64,000 bases of DNA from a virus. Of the stretch, positions 60,483 to 64,000 are shown in pieces. How positions within the stretch are numbered: the first letter of the stretch is position 1; the number at the start of each line of letters is the position of its first letter. A program made the position numbers and the translations under genes. The stretch covers positions 62,001 through 126,000 of the IMG/VR virus record IMGVR_UViG_3300024503_000015. One strand, given 5' to 3'. Under the pieces are notes generated by a model, which worked only from the letters and a program-made list of their open reading frames with translations, was not told where the DNA came from and did not search any database.

Positions 60483-63400
60483 ATGGCATTTACTAAAGAT
60501 CAAAAAGAACCAAGTCTGCCAATCGGTACAGATACAACTAGAAGCGCGGTTAATTTTTTACCTAGATATTTTAGAACTAGTACCAATCAGAAATTTTTAA
60601 ACGGAACATTAGATCAGTTAATTTCTGTTGGCAATGTTGATAAAATTAATGCGTATATTGGTAGAAAAAATAGCAAAGCCTATGTGCCTTCGGACAACTA
60701 TGTTGATGAAATATCTGTAGAACGTTCTGCCTACCAACTTGAGCCAGCAATTATTGTCAAAGATAGTTTAGAGAATGTAACATTCTTCAGTGATTATAAC
60801 GACTATATCAACCAACTTGTATATTTTAATTCTTCTGCGGTAGACCATAGCAAGATTAACAGTCAAGAGTTTTATAGTTGGAATCCTAATATAGATTGGG
60901 ACAAATTTGTTAACTATAGAGAATATTACTGGCTACCAAAAGGTCCGCAGTCTATTGCAGTTAAAGGACAATCTCGTAGTATTATTAGCACATATACTGT
61001 GACTACTGTCAGCGATGTTGACAATATTGCCTATGTTTTCAGTCCAGACGGATTAACTCGCAACCCAAGTCTAAAATTGTATAGAGGTCAAACTTATAAG
61101 TTTGATATTAATTGTCCAGGTAATGCAATCGCATTTAAGACAATCAGAGATATGGCCGATTCTTATATCTACACTGATGGGGTTATCAGCGATACTCCTT
61201 ATGTAGAAGTGGGAACTATTACTTTTACAGTTCCAGACGATGCACCAGATTTATTATATTACGTTAGTGCTAACAATATTAATACATCTGGATTCTTTAA
61301 AATTTATGATATTGCCGAGAATACATTTATCGATGTCGAAAAAGAAATACTAGGAAAGAAAACATATAATATTGACGGTACAACAGAGTTGTCCAACGGT
61401 ATGAAAGTTTATTTTATAGGTAATGTTACTCCGGCGAAGTATGCTACAGACAACTGGTATGTTGAAGGTGTAGGTGATAAAATTAGATTAATTGCAGAGT
61501 TTGATTTACAAACTCCATCATCTTTTGCCTTAGACAGCGACATCGAATTTGATACAGAAAACTTTGATACACAAGGTTTTGATGTTAATAGTAACTATCC
61601 TGCGGAAAAAGATTATATCACTATCAGCAGAGCAAGCAGAGATAGAAATCACTGGTCGAGATATAACCGCTGGTTCCATCGTTCAGTCATAGAAGCCAGT
61701 GCAACATATAATAATCAACCTGTTGAAATAGATCAGACTGCTAGAGCTAAACGACCTATTATTGAATTTAAACCAGACTTACAATTATGGAATTTTGGAC
61801 GTCAGGCAAAGCGTAGCGTTGATTTAGTTGACTTGTATACTAAAGATGCGTTTTCGACTGTTGAAGGTAGTATAGGTTATAATATTGACGGTGTATTATT
61901 ACTAGAAGGCATGCGTGTTCTGTTTGCCGCTGATACTGATGCCATTGTAAATGGTCGTATTTTTAAAATTGGATTTATTACACACCTTGGTGTTAAGAGA
62001 ATTACACTATTAGAAGAAACAGATACTACTCCTATTGACGGTGAAACTGTACTAGTTACAGACGGCGACAATTTTAAAGGAAAAATGTTCCACTATTCTA
62101 GTGGTGCGTGGGTAGAGAGTCAGGACAAAACAGCAGTTAATGTTGCACCATTGTTTGATGTAGTTGATGTAAACGCCACAAGTTTTGGAGATAGAACAAC
62201 TTATATTGGTTCTTCATTTATCGGATCTAAAGTTTTTAGTTACCAGCCAGGCGACACATATGATAATATTTTAACACAAAATATTTCTTATAGAAACATT
62301 GGTAATATTGGAGATATTGTTTTTGACTTCAATTTACAAAAAGATTCATTTACCTATCAAGGCGAAGTTGAACTTATCACACGAGTGCTTGACCGAGGGT
62401 ATCTTCGAATTAATGATAGTCTTTCAGACTATAGACTTGTTAATGGATGGGTCAAATCTGAGTTTCAAACAAAACAACCGGTTATACGACAAATCAATGT
62501 CCAGGCAGATTTGTTAAATTTATTCCCTATTGACGTCTATGCAAAGAGCGGAATGTTAGACGACTTAGATGTTAAGGTTTTTGTTAACAATAAGAAACGT
62601 ACAGATTATGAAATTTACAGACAAAATAGTATTGCTTACATTCAGTTTACCGCAGATTTAACTGTAGACGATGTTGTAGTTATAGAAACAATGTCTTCTG
62701 CTACTAAATTAGATAACATCGGATATTATAAATTCCCAAGTAATCTTGAAAGCAACCCGCAAAATTTAAGTTTAGAAGATTTGACCTTAGGTCAAATTTC
62801 TAATCATTTAAAAACTATTTCAGAAAATTTTGTTAAGTTTGAAGGTAACATTCCAGGCATTAGTAATCTGCGCGACCTAGGAAACATATCAGGATATGGT
62901 ACACAGATAGTTCAGCATTCTGGACCTTTAGCACCAATCATGTATAGTTTTACAAATAAAAACGTTAACATTATTAAGAGTTTGCGTTATGCCAGAGACG
63001 AATATTCTAAATTCAAACGTAATTTAATTAGAACTGCAACTACATATGGTTACGATGGTATAACTCGTACACATTTAGATTTGGTGCTTAAAGAAGTAAC
63101 CAAAGATAAAACAGTCGAGTCTCCATTTTATCTAAGCGACATGGTTCCGTTTGGAGTTAATTTTGTCTATGAACAAGAAGTTATTGATAATTCCTTCACT
63201 GATTATCCACTGACATTCGATTTTAATTTAGACGAAGCAAGTTCTAAAGCAGTAATGGTATATGTCAACGATGATCTTTTACTGCACGGCAGAGATTACA
63301 TTTTCGTCAATACAAGTTTTGTTAGAATATTATCTGCAATACAAACTGGCGATATATTAAAAATTTATCAATACGATCAAACTGCGGGCTGTTGTGTTCC

Positions 63401-64000
63401 ACCGACTCCTACTAAGTTAGGATTGTATCCATTGTTTGAACCAAAGATTTTTGTCGATAACACTTATGTTACTCCTACAAAAGTTATACAAGGTCACGAC
63501 GGTAGTATTACTGTTGCATTTTCAAAACCAGATGAGCCAAATGAATTTAGAGACGAGTTATTACTAGAATTAGAAACACGTATCTATAATAATATTAAAA
63601 TTCGTTACAATCCAGAATTGTTTAATCTTGATACATTAATGACTGGATATTTTAGAAATGCCGATATTACTGTTGACGAATTGAATTCTACACTAAGACA
63701 AGAGTTCTTAAACTGGACTAGTTTAATCAACGACGATTATACTAAACACAGTTTCTTTGATAGAAACGAGCCGTTTACTTATAACTATAAGTCATTTGCT
63801 GACCCGCAAGGAAATCCGTTGCCAGGTTTCTGGAGAGGAATATACAAATATTTCTACGATACAGATCGTCCGCACACACATCCATGGGAGATGTTAGGAT
63901 TCAGTATTAAACCAAAATGGTGGGAGACTACCTACGGTCCAGCACCTTATACTAAAGATAATTTATTACTATGGAATGACCTAGCAGAAGGCCTTGTAAG
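60483..64000 (+). CDS. very large virion protein in the gp7 position (cut by the right edge)
   Basis: The ATG at 60483 opens a frame (MAFTKDQKEPSLPIGTDTTR) that runs to the window end without a stop, so at least 1172 residues. Recognisable stretches are NFLPRYFRTSTNQKFLNGTL, FYSWNPNIDWDKFVNYREYY, SRASRDRNHWSRYNRWFHRS and RPHTHPWEMLGFSIKPKWW. These resemble the giant baseplate-region protein found right after gp6 in many marine T4-like phages; T4 gp7 is 1032 residues. It follows gp6 by ten bases in the same transcription unit. Likely a wedge or peripheral baseplate component. The protein may be several thousand residues long. Confidence 0.68.
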   Translation, partial: MAFTKDQKEPSLPIGTDTTRSAVNFLPRYFRTSTNQKFLNGTLDQLISVGNVDKINAYIGRKNSKAYVPSDNYVDEISVERSAYQLEPAIIVKDSLENVTFFSDYNDYINQLVYFNSSAVDHSKINSQEFYSWNPNIDWDKFVNYREYYWLPKGPQSIAVKGQSRSIISTYTVTTVSDVDNIAYVFSPDGLTRNPSLKLYRGQTYKFDINCPGNAIAFKTIRDMADSYIYTDGVISDTPYVEVGTITFTVPDDAPDLLYYVSANNINTSGFFKIYDIAENTFIDVEKEILGKKTYNIDGTTELSNGMKVYFIGNVTPAKYATDNWYVEGVGDKIRLIAEFDLQTPSSFALDSDIEFDTENFDTQGFDVNSNYPAEKDYITISRASRDRNHWSRYNRWFHRSVIEASATYNNQPVEIDQTARAKRPIIEFKPDLQLWNFGRQAKRSVDLVDLYTKDAFSTVEGSIGYNIDGVLLLEGMRVLFAADTDAIVNGRIFKIGFITHLGVKRITLLEETDTTPIDGETVLVTDGDNFKGKMFHYSSGAWVESQDKTAVNVAPLFDVVDVNATSFGDRTTYIGSSFIGSKVFSYQPGDTYDNILTQNISYRNIGNIGDIVFDFNLQKDSFTYQGEVELITRVLDRGYLRINDSLSDYRLVNGWVKSEFQTKQPVIRQINVQADLLNLFPIDVYAKSGMLDDLDVKVFVNNKKRTDYEIYRQNSIAYIQFTADLTVDDVVVIETMSSATKLDNIGYYKFPSNLESNPQNLSLEDLTLGQISNHLKTISENFVKFEGNIPGISNLRDLGNISGYGTQIVQHSGPLAPIMYSFTNKNVNIIKSLRYARDEYSKFKRNLIRTATTYGYDGITRTHLDLVLKEVTKDKTVESPFYLSDMVPFGVNFVYEQEVIDNSFTDYPLTFDFNLDEASSKAVMVYVNDDLLLHGRDYIFVNTSFVRILSAIQTGDILKIYQYDQTAGCCVPPTPTKLGLYPLFEPKIFVDNTYVTPTKVIQGHDGSITVAFSKPDEPNEFRDELLLELETRIYNNIKIRYNPELFNLDTLMTGYFRNADITVDELNSTLRQEFLNWTSLINDDYTKHSFFDRNEPFTYNYKSFADPQGNPLPGFWRGIYKYFYDTDRPHTHPWEMLGFSIKPKWWETTYGPAPYTKDNLLLWNDLAEGLV

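Noticed and set aside
62299-62517. A short plus-strand reading frame inside the giant baseplate-region gene
   Set aside because: It lies in another frame of a long open gene with consistent protein features, so it is a shadow.

Overview
The window is part of the genome of a contractile-tailed, T4-like phage. It holds, recognisably and largely in T4 order, a portal protein (gp20), prohead protease (gp21), scaffold (gp22), major capsid protein (gp23), the recombination nuclease pair gp46/gp47, the late sigma factor gp55, and a baseplate block (gp48-like, gp53, a hub protein, gp5, gp25, gp6, then a very large protein cut by the right edge). The DNA is AT-rich. A free-standing gp25 between gp5 and gp6, a GIY-YIG-type gene beside gp46, 2OG-Fe(II) oxygenases and CTAAATA-like late promoters point to the T4-like phages of marine or freshwater bacteria (cyanophages, pelagiphages and relatives) rather than enterobacterial T-evens. 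No photosynthesis gene or other host-specific marker is present, so the host stays open. The major capsid protein is only 391 residues, short for this family.

Layout. Positions 1-877 (+) carry two 2OG-Fe(II) oxygenase genes, the first cut by the window edge. Positions 874-36123 (-) are about 35 kb of almost uninterrupted tail-fibre and adhesin genes: an XkdW-like small protein, three tandem glycine-rich tip-like paralogues, small beta-rich proteins, two giant mosaic proteins (3835 and 2670 residues), and a pair of long paralogous fibres (1404 and 1139 residues), one of which has gained a LamG domain. Positions 36159-45488 (-) are the head cassette plus a probable tape measure. An unexpected glycosyltransferase/DUF115-like gene sits between portal and protease. 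Positions 45562-46652 (+) hold the gp26-family tail-assembly gene, which appears to be extended by a -1 translational frameshift. Positions 46653-47095 are non-coding and hairpin-bearing. Positions 47096-51431 (-) hold the GIY-YIG-like gene, a small protein, gp46, gp47 and gp55. Positions 51513-64000 (+) are baseplate genes.

Regulation. A repeated element of the form [A/C/G]TAAATA[T/C] lies before many structural genes on both strands and probably is the gp55-dependent late promoter. A good host-type promoter (TTGACT, 17 bp, TATAAT) points leftward into gp55-gp47-gp46, and its -35 box overlaps a rightward late-type element for the baseplate genes, giving a compact early/late divergent switch. 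Two strong hairpins with T-runs (after gp23 and after the DUF115-like gene) are each followed at once by a late-type promoter.

The most interesting points are the frameshift between the gp26-family gene and a 77-codon extension, the giant fibre with ten diverged copies of one domain in alternating types, the recurring modules shared among otherwise different fibres, the DUF115-like gene in the prohead cassette, and the divergent early/late promoter. All functional calls rest on reading the sequence and remembered family features; no database search was run.
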